Part shown: piece after piece, positions 46,370-59,000 of the stretch
How positions within the stretch are numbered: the first letter of the stretch is position 1
How the letters are laid out: every line of letters starts with the position of its first letter
Program-made: the position numbers and the translations under genes
The notes under the pieces: model-generated
What the model saw: only the letters and a program-made list of their open reading frames with translations
The model's database searches: none
What the model was told of the DNA's origin: nothing
Source: Ypsolopha sequella
Taxonomy: Eukaryota; Arthropoda; Insecta; Lepidoptera; Ypsolophidae
Direction of reading: 5' to 3'
Length of the DNA stretch: 64,000 nt
Assembly: GCA_934047225.1 (NCBI GenBank)
Contig: OW203992.1
Location: forward strand, 18,527,501-18,591,500

Positions 46370-46880
46370 CACCTCTCGTCTTTTGTTAACGTTATAAACG
46401 CAAAAAAATCCATCCAAGCAGCTTTGGTGTGGTTTTGTGGTACTTTCTGAATGGCTGCCGTAAAGTCGATGCGGCAATTTATGCAAAGACTATGATTTAT
46501 ACTTCAGATATTTTTGAGCCGAAAATTTATTAGCATTTCACTTGCATTGTCATATTAGCCCAGAAATTTTCGATCGGGTGAAGTTGGATTTTCCGTCTTC
46601 GGAAAGTAAGGGATCCCTAGTACCTCCATTCTGATCAACGTGTTTCTGGACTAATGAACGGAATGACGGAAGCCAAATCAAATCTGGCCGAAACACCGCA
46701 TAGCGTCTCTACGCCTTCTTTATTGATATCACCTACTTTTAGCAAACAGCTGTTTATACATCGATCGGCATTAACGGCTACACCTGATTCGAATAGTATC
46801 TTGGACATGCCGCGAGGTCTGATTGTAAACCGCACTAAAACTTCTTTGGCATTTTTTTTCAGTACTTACATTGCTTCTAA
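46370..46880 (-). pseudogene. Decayed maT/Tc1-mariner-type transposase
   Basis: On the minus strand one frame reads VRFTIRPRGMSKILFESGVA then VNADRCINSCLLK. After frame changes, ENPTSPDRKFLG and IDFTAAIQKV follow. The order of a G-x-VNA segment, an NPTxxPxxRPIExFWG-like block and a terminal helix fits the central and C-terminal part of a maT-like DDE transposase. Stops and frameshifts are many, so it is an old relic. The N-terminal helix-turn-helix part was not found. Confidence 0.45.
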
Positions 46881-47023
46881 ATATTATCTTAAGTTCGGGT
46901 AGTCCGGATGCCAGATGTGAATCAAAAAAGTTTCAAACTCTTTTTGAAAGCCTTTTTTCATTTTATTTATTTGGCATAATAATAACTTTAAATAATATTT
47001 GATCGTTATGAAGTTAACAGTAA

Positions 47024-47165
47024 AAGCCGCTTCACATTCTTAGCGAGAGTCTCGCCTGAAGGGGACAAAGCTATACGCGTAAGGCGAAACGAAATAGAGT
47101 CTATCCTTTACTTATATAGCTTTGTCCCCTTCATAGCGAGTCGCGCCGAGAATGTGGAGTGGCCT
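47024..47165. mobile_element. MITE with about 50-bp ends
   Basis: AGCCGCTTCACATTCTTAGC and AAGGGGACAAAGCTATA at the left mirror the right end with small changes. Total 142 bp. Confidence 0.8.
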
Positions 47166-47503
47166 ATATTTACTAACTGATACTGACAGTTTGAAATTGC
47201 AACTTTAAACACAAATTAATTTTAAACAGAGATGTGAAACTTGTCCAAATTTCACTCCGCAGACGTTCTTGGTGTCATTATCACTGAAAGTACAAATATT
47301 TTTAAAATGTGGTGTTTAAATTATGTTTAGTATTTTGCAAGTATAAAATGCATACAATACTGGTTACAATCCATATTTAATATTTTCCTTTAAAATATCT
47401 TAGCTGCATTTGAAATCTAACCCATTTTTCTCTTTTTGTAAATTTAACTATTTTAATTATTATCCGAGCTTAGTTAATTATATCTAGAAAAAATCTATAA
47501 AAT

Positions 47504-47868
47504 ACAGGCTATAAATGCAAACCCAAGAATCCCTTTAGGGTATGAAAGTATACACAATAGTGATAAAATTTTGAGGAAAAAAGTACACCTTGAATTTTTA
47601 CCAAAAATAATGTTATTTTTCCAAGCTATGGCTTAGAAAATAATTTAAAAAATCAACGCAGTTCATTCACCCCGTAGCGCGGTGTCAACCAATCACATTA
47701 GTAATTGTGTTCTGTGCTATTGACGCTATCAAAGGTCAACGACCAACGAGGGTGTCTGTCCACGAGATTAGTGTATTTTAAGATATTGCCGCTATTTTTT
47801 TTTTCTACACTTTATGAGTCATACTAACATACCCTTAAAGGATTCTTGCCTTTGCTTTTACACCCTGT
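47504..47868. mobile_element. MITE with diverged inverted ends
   Basis: AAGAATCCCTTTAGGGTATG near the left and CATACCCTTAAAGGATTCTT near the right are inverted copies, with ACAGG-type outer ends. The interior is unrecognised. Confidence 0.65.
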
Positions 47869-47899
47869 ATATGGTACAGTGACGCAAAAGGTCTTAAAC

Positions 47900-49435
47900 A
47901 CATCATACCCAGATCACTTTTAGCACCCGGAACACAATACAGATAGGGGTAACAATAATAAGAAAATTTAAAAACACTATAAAATCTTGAAATAATCAAA
48001 ACTGGACTAAACCACTTTATGTGTTGTTTGAACCATGCAACAAAAAACTATGAAACTGCGCGATGATAATACTGTTTGTTTAGAACTAGTTTTTACTACT
48101 TCAAACTACATTTAACTTGCATTTAAATTAATTTGTCGGCTGATGGTAACCATTTGTCACAAAAACATTCTGACAGAATTAGTCTTTACTAGGTAAAGTG
48201 CACTTTAACTGAAAACGGGTTTTAACTGTATCATATTATACTGACAATCATCTGTGGTAATACAGGGTCTTAAACAAACTGCATACGACAAACGCACACA
48301 CGAAACGCGTCAGCAATAAACAAATCTGTTAAAAAAAAGACGAACATACAGACCCCTTTGTTTTTGGAAATTTATCTTTACTTTATATTATTTGTATTTT
48401 AATTTATTGGTGATTTTTAAAAACAACAGTTTGTAATAGTTTGTAAATTGTAAAAACGCTGTGAATACGATGTATTTAAAACCAATACACAAAGCTGTAA
48501 ACATGATTACTGTAAAATAATAAATACCTGCATAAAAACGAAAGTCATGGAACCAAAATATCAGTAGAGACAATCTACTCATGAAGCAGCTGGTCTTGTA
48601 AGGACAACTTGTCCCTATCACAACTACTCACAAGCAATAAAGACATTAAATCCGTTAAAGTGTTTTTTAATTATTTTATTCTGACATAAAAAGGGTCGGT
48701 AGCAGCTCGTTAAGGCTGATTCTGGGATCATTTTATTTTGTAAAAACCCCTTTGCCTTTATTTTAATACAAACACAGGTTTTGATAAATATCGATTTCTT
48801 TATCGGTGTTCATAAGAAGTTTAAGAGCAAACTTAACGGTATTAAACTTTATTGCTTGTAAGCGTAATTTTATTTTAACATAATCATAACTACGACGAGA
48901 GCAGCATAAAACAATAAACATAAATATACAAACTAAAGTTATGACTAACTACTACAATAAAACCTAGCAAAACTAAAATAACAAACAAAGTAAAGGAACT
49001 TAGTCAATATCCTAAAGATAGTATAGTTGAAGACATTAATATATCTCCAATTTCTAAACTGAAACTTATGGGAATGAAATAAGATTCAAAATTATTAACA
49101 TAATAGTAAAAAGGAGAAAAGTAGAAAAGGGAAAATAGTGTTGAGATCTCAAGTTGGGATAAACACATATGTACAATTTATGTGTAAAAAAATGTGCTTT
49201 CTATGTAAATATTAAAGTTGGTATTGGTATTGCACATAAACAATTCACTGGATTTTCCCCTCGTAATTGGCATTAAAGCTTTTTATAGCAATAGATGTTG
49301 TTGTTTTGTTTTTGTTAGAAATAAACCTTTATGGGTTAAATTTGCGTGCGTCATTATAATTCTAGGGTATTGTATGTAGTTCAGTATGATTTTAGTCAAC
49401 GATCACACGTAGTTTTTGCCCCGATGCAAAAACTT
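47900..49435. other. No gene or element recognised
   Basis: AT-rich sequence with short frames. A 77-codon minus-strand frame at 48388-48621 is hydrophobic by base composition and lacks motifs. Confidence 0.5.
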
Positions 49436-49440
49436 ATAGG

Positions 49441-50030
49441 GAGCCGTCCATATATTACGTCATCATTGGTGACCCCCCCTACAATTATCCTATCGTCATT
49501 ATCTAATGAACCCACTCTCACAAAACTAACGTCATTTTCTTTAGGTGCCGTCCATTAATCACGTGACACATTTTATGCCACTTTTCCCCCGACCCTCTTA
49601 GTGACATCTTGTTGATCCCCCACCCCTACCCATATGACGTGAAATTTTACATAAGCCATTCGAAAAGGTACTATCAATCAAACAACAATAATTGATTGAG
49701 ATGAGCTGTTTGTTTACAGCAACAATAATTTGTTTTATTAATGTGGAAATGACAAATAATCAATTGAATCGCATCAAATCACGTGAAATTTGTTCAGACC
49801 CCCCTCCTCTAGCCCTAAGTGACCCTTGAAGACACGCTGCCCTGACCTTATTAGCGTCACGTGATTTATGGACGGCCCCTCATCTGTATTACAAAATCAA
49901 TATAGTTTTTTTCTTTCAGCAAGACCTCATTGATTGAGACCTATTGCCATCTATTCTCATGATATTACCATCATCCGCAGACCAGACCCTCCCCCTAATA
50001 CTTTCAAATGACGTAATATTTTGGACGGAA
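49441..50030. mobile_element. hAT-like MITE, outer copy
   Basis: GCCGTCCATATATTACGTCA at the left and TGACGTAATATTTTGGACGG at the right are inverted. It contains a second MITE with related ends (49544-49879). Confidence 0.75.
49544..49879. mobile_element. hAT-like MITE, inserted copy
   Basis: GTGCCGTCCATTAATCACGT at the left and the inverted right end GGGCCGTCCATAAATCACGT match over about 21 bp. It contains C-rich patches (CCCCCACCCCTACCC). Confidence 0.8.
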
Positions 50031-50647
50031 GCTTTAATCCAAATTAGACAGTTTTTTAAAATATAAATATGTAGAATCGCGCTCCTACTCAAATAAACTT
50101 ATTTAAATTAAATAATCTGTAATATCAAGCCTCTGGTAAGTTTTTTATTCGGCATGTGCATACACCTCAGAGGAAATAAAAAAATCAAGACAGAGCGCAC
50201 TCCTTGTAAGGGGTGAAGCAGGTCAAAAGTAAGAAAGTTTCGTGTTCTTACACGTCTTGAAACTCACACATGCGCAATCTGTCTCAGTTTTAACTACGCG
50301 GCAACACTCACTAAGTGCACACAGTTTACAAAACAGGCCTCACTTCAGTGTTGACAGTGCTCCGTCTTGAATTATTTGGTCTGAGGTGCATACTATATGC
50401 CTGCACGAGCCGTTACAAAAATTGGTACAAGGAACCGTTTTAGATTCAGGACCTTGCTTTGAAATAAAGCACACAGCTGAATGATCTACAGTAAAATGGT
50501 CCTCTGACCCAAGTTTCGTGCTGGCGTGTATGTGGTACGGGCTATATCCGCAGCTCGCGAAAGTGAAGCATACTGCTAGCTTATCCGAACAAAGACAAAA
50601 TCGGGTGTAAACATTCGCTGATAATGCTGACTACTGCTTTACTGAAG

Positions 50648-50928
50648 GAAGCGTCCATAAACCACGTGGTTTCAATATATACTCTTTTGCCCCGCTCCTC
50701 CCCCCCCTAACATAGTGTACCGTACTTTTGATTAAACCCACGAGGCCCAGTTGGAACGTAGCTTTTTCAAAAAAAGGGTTTTGAGTCTAGGGTGCATTCC
50801 AAATCTGAGACAATAATTTTATAAATACGAAAATTTGTAATATAACAATTATAATCGGGCTCCGAAACCCCCTTCCACGTAGACCAGCATCCCTCCCGTA
50901 AGCAAACCAGGTGGTTTATGGACGCTCC
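50648..50928. mobile_element. hAT-like MITE, third copy
   Basis: GAAGCGTCCATAAACCACGT at the left pairs with the inverted GGAGCGTCCATAAACCACCT at the right. The terminal motif CGTCCATAAA is shared with the two elements 0.6-1.2 kb away. Confidence 0.8.
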
Positions 50929-51267
50929 TGAAAAACTGTCCCAAAGATTTTATTTGTCTCTTTTCCATACTTACTAATTTTAAATACAAATAAATAGATA
51001 AATACCAACTGTGAACTTCGTAGGGGCAAGACGTGTTCAAGAAGTGTTATTGAATTCACAACTCGTTTTGGCCGCGACTTCGTCCGCGCTGACCACCTGA
51101 TACGTCACTGTTTACATACAATGCAACGCCATCTAGTAGTTCATTCATAAATAATTAGTTACCACATTTTAAACATAGTCCAATAAATATAGGTGTTGTG
51201 GTCATATCGTAGAATTGGCCATTTAATGATCTGATCAGCCGTATCATGAAATCTATTAAAAACAAAA

Positions 51268-51345
51268 GGGGTAGTCTCGCTCCGCTCTGCATCGCTCGAC
51301 ACCCAAATTTATGATTATCAGCAACCTAACAGGCTCCTCTTTTTG
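51268..51345 (+). repeat. 'CTCGCTCCGCT' repeat, copy 1
   Basis: GTAGTCTCGCTCCGCTCTGC through GCAACCTAACAGGCTCCTCT matches 63283-63380 in order. Confidence 0.55.
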
Positions 51346-51363
51346 ACTTTTCTTTAAAGACCA

Positions 51364-51605
51364 GAGCGGACCCCGGATTTGATTTTGGGGGGGGCAATTT
51401 GAATTTTTTTTAAACAAAGTTAAAAAAAGTTTTTAGGCACCTTAAACCTTGAGGTGCTTTTGGCAAAAATATCTATTACCTTATAAACCTACGCTGTGTA
51501 AAAGTGCACCCGAATCGAACCAAAAAGTCGAGTCAAATGTATTGAATTCCTGGGTGTTTGGAGGAAGCCATGGCCCCCATGGCCACCCCCCTTTATCCAC
51601 CAATG
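51364..51605 (+). mobile_element. 'GGCGGATCCAGG' repeat, copy 2
   Basis: AGCGGACCCCGGATTTG at the start, CCTACGCTGTGTAAAAG and AATTCCTGGGTGTTTGGAGG inside, TTTATCCACCAATG at the end. Same orientation as copy 1. Confidence 0.7.
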
Positions 51606-51720
51606 ATAAAAGACTACGTAAATTTCTAATTTCATACTTCATGCATGGTATGGCCAATTAGTGGTACAGTGGGAGAACCGAAATGATGTGTATTATTTTT
51701 AATATTTGCAAAATCCATGT

Positions 51721-52060
51721 ATGTATCCTTAGTTACTCTCAGGACATTTAAGCAACACAACATTGAAAATCTCATCTAAATACGTTTACAGACAGAAAAA
51801 GACAAAAAAGAAACAATATTATAAAAGTAGTTTATAAAACTGGTGATTAGATTGAAGCATAGGCGAGGTTTTTAATAGTTTCACACGAGTGTTTTAATAC
51901 CTAGTTATTTTGCGGTTTCATAAACTACTATTAAAATATTAAACTTTTTTGTCTTTGTCTGTCTGTATGCTCACGATTTACGTTAATATTACTAAACGTA
52001 TTTAGATGAGGATTCCACGGTTTTGTGGCTTAAATGTCCAGGGCGTGACTAAGGATACAT
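51721..52060. mobile_element. Foldback MITE, about 110-bp arms
   Basis: ATGTATCCTTAGTTACTC at the left pairs with the inverted ATGTATCCTTAGTCACGC. Shared arm blocks include GGACATTTAAGC, CTCATCTAAATACGTTTA and GACAAAAAAG. Confidence 0.85.
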
Positions 52061-52062
52061 AT

Positions 52063-52312
52063 CGAGGGCATCAAGCTGAAAGACCGTATCTACAAAATTA
52101 TTATAGTATCTACTCGTCACTGATGTTTTTTTTTTATAAATGAAATATACGCCCTTTTACATCTAAGGCTTAGGCATATAGTACATATGACTGGTTGGCC
52201 AACTGTATCTTTTTAGGATATTGTAGAGTGAACAAATATGGAGATTTGGCCAAAAGTTTGAATTTTCTGATTTCGAAACATCTATAGATATCCTTTCAGC
52301 TTGATGCCTTCG
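52063..52312. mobile_element. MITE with GGGCATCAAGCTGAAAG ends, copy 1
   Basis: CGAGGGCATCAAGCTGAAAG at the left and CTTTCAGCTTGATGCCTTCG at the right. It starts 2 bp after the previous element. Copy 2 is at 63728-63846. Confidence 0.8.
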
Positions 52313-52838
52313 GAAATCCCAAAGAAAATACTTTTTTTTTCTTTTGCAGGCAAGACCCTACGTAAGATTCTATTTAAGGTATAGACTACCAGTCTATTCA
52401 CACCCGATGTAATTCTATTACTTTCTCGGAAAAAATGCTTACAGTACACATACTGCGGATATAACCAGTAAAATATACAAATACAATGTGATTACACTAA
52501 CAACGAGCACTAGTATGAAAAAATACTTCTCTTCTAACCGCGAATCAATCACAAAATATTTAAATGTCACTAGGTGGGCATCCGACAACTACCTACATAC
52601 ATTAAAGCAGACATGTATGTATGTATATATTTGTGAATATACAATTTTCAATACATTTTAAAACTCTAAAGACAGGAAACCGCGACGGATTAGAATGATC
52701 TCTGAAATAGATCAAGTAATTTCCTATAATATACCTGATTTACGAATGAAGACATTAGAATATGCTACAATATGGCGTAGTATAGAATTGTATAATGGAT
52801 AGTAACTAATGTAAGTTTTGTAAGAATAAGAAACAAGT

Positions 52839-52932
52839 TTTGTTGTTCAACGCACATGCATATTATGTTTGCGCTCGAACATTTGACAGCTCGCTGTCCA
52901 ATCGCAGTGCAGAATGTGCGTTGAACACGACA
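52839..52932. mobile_element. Small inverted-end element downstream of the Schip1 stop
   Basis: TTGTTGTTCAACGCACAT at the left and ATGTGCGTTGAACACGACAA at the right, 94 bp in all. It would lie in the Schip1 3' untranslated region if that extends this far. Confidence 0.6.
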
Positions 52933-52992
52933 AATTGTGTTCAGAAAGTTTCCATGCCATATTGTACAGATAGCTGCAATATTAATGGACAC

Positions 52993-53074
52993 TTATTTGT
53001 GCACGAATGATGTGAGCCTCCTTACTGCTGATTTACTGTTGCCCTTCGTCTTCTTTGTCTGCTCCTTTACTCCC
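52993..53074 (-). CDS. Schip1: Schip1 coding exon 7 (residues 372-398, stop at 52993-52995)
   Basis: After a strong acceptor (TTTCTGTTCCAG), the G at 53074 completes Leu372 from exon 6. The frame then reads [16 protein letters not shown], continues through a basic tail ending FVHK, and stops at TAA. The join restores an open frame across a 4.4-kb intron filled with mobile elements. Support is the donor and acceptor quality, the phase fit and the lysine-rich composition. I cannot confirm conservation of this tail. In the other frame the same exon would read [13 protein letters not shown] and stop, which is the alternative if another upstream exon were used. Confidence 0.6.
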
Positions 53075-56000
53075 CTGGAACAGAAACACATATTATTAGT
53101 TTCTACTTAAAAATGTGTACTAACTATAAATATGACACACACAATATAAGCTAAATTTATGTATCTATGACAGAAATAAATTTCTATGAGTGAATTGAAC
53201 ACTTGACGATTTATCCATCGCAAGGAGATATAAATTAACATTATATCATTGCAGTATAGAAACACAGAAAGAAAAGTAAATGTCATCCAGATTTACTTTT
53301 CTTTCTGCGTTTCTATACTGCAATGATATAATCTTAAATGTATGTACTTAATCTACAGGCAAAGCTAATTACAGATGGCGCTAGCAATGGTCCCACTAAT
53401 AAATACTACGGTCCGGATATGTCAAACTTCGTTTTTGTGTGTGTTCCGGTTTTCTCTAATATCCCGCGTTTTTTTTTTTTACTTTTTCTTATCACCTGTA
53501 TTCCAATATGTTACATATTTGTTATTGTAATTATGTTATTCATTTTTAATACGGAGTTTTCCTTGGATAAATTAACACCATTATTAAAACGACCTGGTAG
53601 GGCACACAAAGGCATAATTTCAAGAAATTAATCGAAAATCACAAAGAATTGAAGACTGTTTTGGAAAAACAACCAATGTCACTTTTCTGACATTTTGCAG
53701 GAAGTAAATATCAAAATCAATCAGCCCACATCTACCAACCGTTGGGCATACCTATATTGGGCATAATAAAACCTTATAAAATTAGTTACATGGAAAAATC
53801 TTTATTTATGCTTTTTTATTAAACATGGATAAATGAAAATACTTAATTTTGTAAATAAAAAGTTAAAAAAATTTTGTTTATTTATTGGCTATTCTTTATA
53901 GAAACGTTACTGACGTTGGTGGTTTTTCCGGAAGCAATCTGTTTTTGTAGCTACATTTTGAATCTACTTTGGTTGTTTTTGCTGATTCTAATATTACCAG
54001 ATTATTGTATGTACAATAAAAAATCCATAGAGCAAAAAAAACCAAATTCGAAAAAATTGGACATTGGTTATTTTTCCAAAACAATCTTCAATTACGCAAA
54101 AACCATAATAATGTACTGGAATGACAGATTTTCATGGCTGCATCGACGAAGCGCCATCTACAGGGATAATTTGGCAGTGTGGATCCCCATTACGAGTATT
54201 ACATCAATAGTTCTTTAATACTTGATACATTTCAAAAACATCCTGATAAAACTCAACTAAATATGTTTACGCTATGACCAAACAAAGTTTACTAGTAAAT
54301 ATTTGTTAAAACTACCTAAAAATGTATTAACTAACTACAAGGAATATAAATGGTTACATTTGTTCCTTGATCTAAATCTCCTCGGTCCAAATGTTTATGA
54401 TTCTTGAATCTGCATAAAGTTAAGTAAAAATTATTTTAGTTAGTAAATCTACTCGAAAATACGCTCAATTTGTTTCATCCAACCTCCAAATCAAGGAGTA
54501 AAGCTGTATGTGGCCGAATGCAAAGTAAGAGTGCGGCCACAACACCCACGTAAATTTACGACGCAGCACCAGCATAAGGTTTTGATCATAGATTTAGTAA
54601 CCACCGTTAAATTGGTAATGCAAAACAGAAAGAGCATAAATATACGATACGCATATGTTAGAGCGAGACAGATAGACGAGACAATTTTTCTAACACTATG
54701 GACTAGAATGGAATACAGTTAATTACGAACGAAACAAATTTTGCTTATTTTTGCAAAATATCTGGTCTTAAAGTGTAATTTCTAATCATCTAAGAAAAAA
54801 ACCTACAGAATTGTAAATTTCACAGGTACGCACTGTTCAAATATTTTGTCGTCTAAATGCAACTAACACATACATTTTGTAAAGAAATAGGTGGGAAAAA
54901 TTATCGCATTAAATCACATTATTGCTCTGAATACCTACGGATTTAATTTAAAGTGATAACAAATACGCGAATTTTTGCTAATTATAAATTACTTCACTTC
55001 GCATTGCATTACATGTTATAATCATACTAGTGGTGTTTTAATACACAATTCCCTAAAAATTAATTCCATGCTCGGCAGATGTCCACAAAAAGCGACCTGT
55101 CTTTGTCAAGTTTTTTGGTCTCACCTTACTCCATAACCGATCTTTTACTCTATACTACATCTATGATTTTGATGATTAGTTTCACGGTACGGTGTTGTGG
55201 CCGAGCTCTAATGATCACATATAACCAGCGGGTCTAAAAAGGCCGACTTGGGTGAATCGTAAAATGATTTGAAAGTAGGATGGAGTCAGAGATTTTTCAC
55301 GCGTGCAAAAGAGACGGCATTAGAACGGAATCATAATATGATTCATCCAAAGCTGCTTTTTTAGAGGAACTTGTCAGGACGCACTGTGGTCTAGTGGTTC
55401 CAGAAAGATGTGGTACGAGCGCTCAAGGCAGATAATATAACTCAATGAAATGAAATGAAATATATGAAATGAAATATATTTATTTATGTAATGTAGGTAT
55501 AACATATACACTTATTACAGGTCAGTTTTAATGTAATATAAGTAATTAAATAATCTATGTGTATTGGTAATAGTTTTATGTCGTAAATAATAATGTGGGG
55601 AGGGAAATATGCAGGGGTAATACTAAAGGTTGGGTTAACTTAAATTTAATAAAAAAAATACACTTGAATAAAATAAAAATATAAGAATAAGGAATAAATA
55701 ATATTATAAATATATGCAATACATATGATAAATAAATGCCTAACTCCGCCCATTCGATTAGGCTTGCTAAGAAGGAAGGCAAGAAACATAGCAAGATATG
55801 TCGATAGGGCTCACGTTTCACAGGCCATACTCAGAAACAACTCTGACACCCCCTCAGGGATTCATGTCGTGACGATGTATGTATTAAAGGTCAGCGACCA
55901 AGTCATCAATAGTAGCTTTGGTTTACTGCATTTTTCAAAGTCGTTTCTACCAGACAAACATTTTTTGAGGGAAAAGTTTTAGACGGTGAAACCGCTTTAT

Positions 56001-59000
56001 TTTGTTGGCAGCCATGTACATTTACGTACCAACCAATATTTATCGTAATTACATATTACGGCGGGGCCCCTGAAAATTTGACCTCGTCAAAAACACCCTG
56101 GATATATGGTTGATATATTTTATCTATTCCCATACTGCAACTATGGTAATTACAACATCAAAAGCGGTTTTACAAGTAAGTATATTGTTTGACTTATATA
56201 TTGTTTGAATATGTTATAATATTACATTATAACACCGCTAAAGAACCAATTACAAGCAAAAACGTGTGATTGACCCAATTAATTATAACACCGCTAGAGA
56301 ACCAATCACAAGCGATAACGGTCTGTCTTAATTTCTTAAGCCACGCCCTCTTCTGATTAGTCTCAGGTATCTACATACATCCTATGGGCTCAGGGTATCA
56401 TGACGAGTGTTCTTTTTCTCATTTTACGTGAAATTGTTTTTGATGGTCGTAAATAAAGTATTGTGTGCAAATGGACATAATTACACATTGGGGCACTCGT
56501 GCAAGTCGTTTAAGAAACTAAACAAGCATTCGTGTTCCAATGTCTCACATTATATATATTTATAATATTTATAATTAAATTCTTTTAAATAATAACTAAA
56601 TTAACAAAAACAAATATTATAACCTACATCAAAAAATTGGATGTACGTTGAGCAGCAATGTAGCACGTTAGCAATCTTGTGTGTTTGCATCGTCCGTCCG
56701 ATAACAAAGTTGTGCGACTCGAAAATAGCTTCCACTGTACAAGACATAGATCATATTGTCGCATGCCAATAAAAAATGACCAGTTGCTGCTCTTTAGCTG
56801 CTATTTCTTTAAATAGTTTTCCTAACTACCTACCGTACATTTAAGTTTATACGCCGAGTAGATAAAATGATTATTATTGTACAAAAATACGTAGATTAAG
56901 TATTGTTCATAACGATCAATAGAAAAGAGCGGTCTCCTCTAATACAGGTTCTGCAAACTTAATAGGGGTGTCCAATAACCTATACTTTCAACTTCATAGT
57001 TAATAAAGAAATTTTTAATTTTGGATTATGTCACAGTTGAACAATAGTATTTTGTGCAACTGTAACATAATTAGAGACATTGGGACACGAGCGTTCGTTT
57101 CGTAATAATTTTGCACGGGTGTCCCAATGTCTAATTATGTTTAGTTGCACACAATACTTTATCTACGACCATCAAAAATATCGTCTATATTTAGAATATT
57201 TTCAACTAAAAATTTCACAAAAAATGAGAAGAAGACATTCGTTCATGAACCTCGGGTGCGTCGTTCTGGTAAAGATCTTTTAAAGATCTTAAAGATCAGA
57301 ACGACGTCTCCCTTGTTCATTTTGTAAAAAATTGGGCCAGTCGTAGCGCACAATCGCGGTGTTATAATGTAATAAACAACCCAGGTACTTATAAATTTGC
57401 TTATGATGTTGCAATTGCCTTATTGCAGTATGGGACTAGATAAAATACTATTGAGCCTCCTACCAAAAGTTTCAACACTAATTACTAAAACCATCCTCGT
57501 AAGTAGTAGCTAGACTCACAAGTATCTGGTGAGGTCCTCAATGTCGACGAGCATGGAGTCCTGTCCCATGTGTAGCTCGTCTCGGTTCATCAGCAGCTTC
57601 ACAAGGCTCTCGTTCAGGCTCTCTATTTGAGAGTGAAGCTCGTTCACTATCACCTGAAATAAATCACTGTTGGTTAAAAGGTATTCCACAAAAATACGCT
57701 TTTTTATGGCGTGCCCTTCTGGATCGCAATTTTCTTGGAATTTGGAGTAATATTTATTTTTTATTTCGGTCTAATTAAATGAAGTGATTATCGATGAAAT
57801 TATTGAATTCGATTAGTTAAGGATCATGGGTTATTCTGACATGAAAGTTTGAATGTGATTATGCTTTATTCAATACAAAAAATCATGGTAAACTAGCGAC
57901 ATTAACTTTTTAAATTAACTTTTTTTTTCCACAAATAGTGTTATAAGAAATACATATTCTGGCTTAGAATAATAACGCCTAGAAGTAGTGTTTGTGCACG
58001 AAATATGAGACGGTTCAGTCTTGGCCAAAGTAGACGAGACCGTGTCACTGAGTCAGTGCACAAGGACATTTGATCGAGAACACATCTCGAAATTTTTCAT
58101 TAAATATGCCGAGTTGCGCTTTTAAAACGTGTTCAAATTACTATCGGAAAGATAAAAAGGACAAAAATGTATCATTCCATATGTAAGTACCACATTTTCA
58201 TATAACATCATTTGTGTTTAAATAAAATTAATCTCAATTCCTTTTATTGTTAAAATGTATTCGTATATAGCTTAAATTATAGTCTTAAGATTAGGTAAAA
58301 TTAATTTCTTTAAGTCTTATGTTTTTGAGAAAGAGCCTAGTTTTCCACATTACCTACAAGGAAACTTTCAGTGGACATTAGTGTTTTAATATTTATCGTA
58401 ACCTACTGTCTTGAATAAAGAAATTATTCTATTCAATTCTATTAATATTTCTTAGTGCAAAGTTCATCAAAATCAAAAAATAGCCTCGTAATATTTTGTT
58501 TACAATTATGTTGCCAGTGTTACCAGTACAGAGAGAAAAAATATTCACTAAAATATACGTATTAGTGTTTGTTGCCGTAGGATGTGTGTTGTGAAGTTTT
58601 CAAAAGAGAATTAAAATGTAGTTTTCTAGAGAGAGACCACAGAGAATATCGTGACAATAGTTGGCGAATACGTGCTGATTGGTGGTGATGATGATGATGA
58701 AGCTCAATTAGCGCGGCATAAACGGCTTAGGATGACAAAATATATCATAATTTGGTGCCGCGATGTTGTATCAGAACTAACACTTTCGTCCACCTTTGTT
58801 ATGCTTAGAACTAACCCTACGGGACGCAACGGGATTCACCACGGGTTTAGTGTTTTTAGTTACAAAAATAAAATTTATATTTTTTGCGATGTGGTGTCCG
58901 TCCACCCAATGTGCGGTGAGTTGCGGTCCGCATTGATGTACGCAAGTTATTAGGGCAACAAAAAGAGCTGATAAAATGAGATCAAACAAAGCTTATTGTC

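Noticed and set aside
53338..54218. Two hydrophobic plus-strand frames that could suggest a membrane receptor
   Set aside because: The hydrophobicity comes from T-rich codons, the frames are separated by stops, and no family motif or donor/acceptor pair links them. They lie in a Schip1 intron.
58651..58953. 100-codon plus-strand frame with an acidic run (GGDDDDEAQ)
   Set aside because: Considered as a Harbinger-type transposase start or as the continuation of the nearby THAP exon. No catalytic or THAP residues follow and phase and acceptor do not fit.
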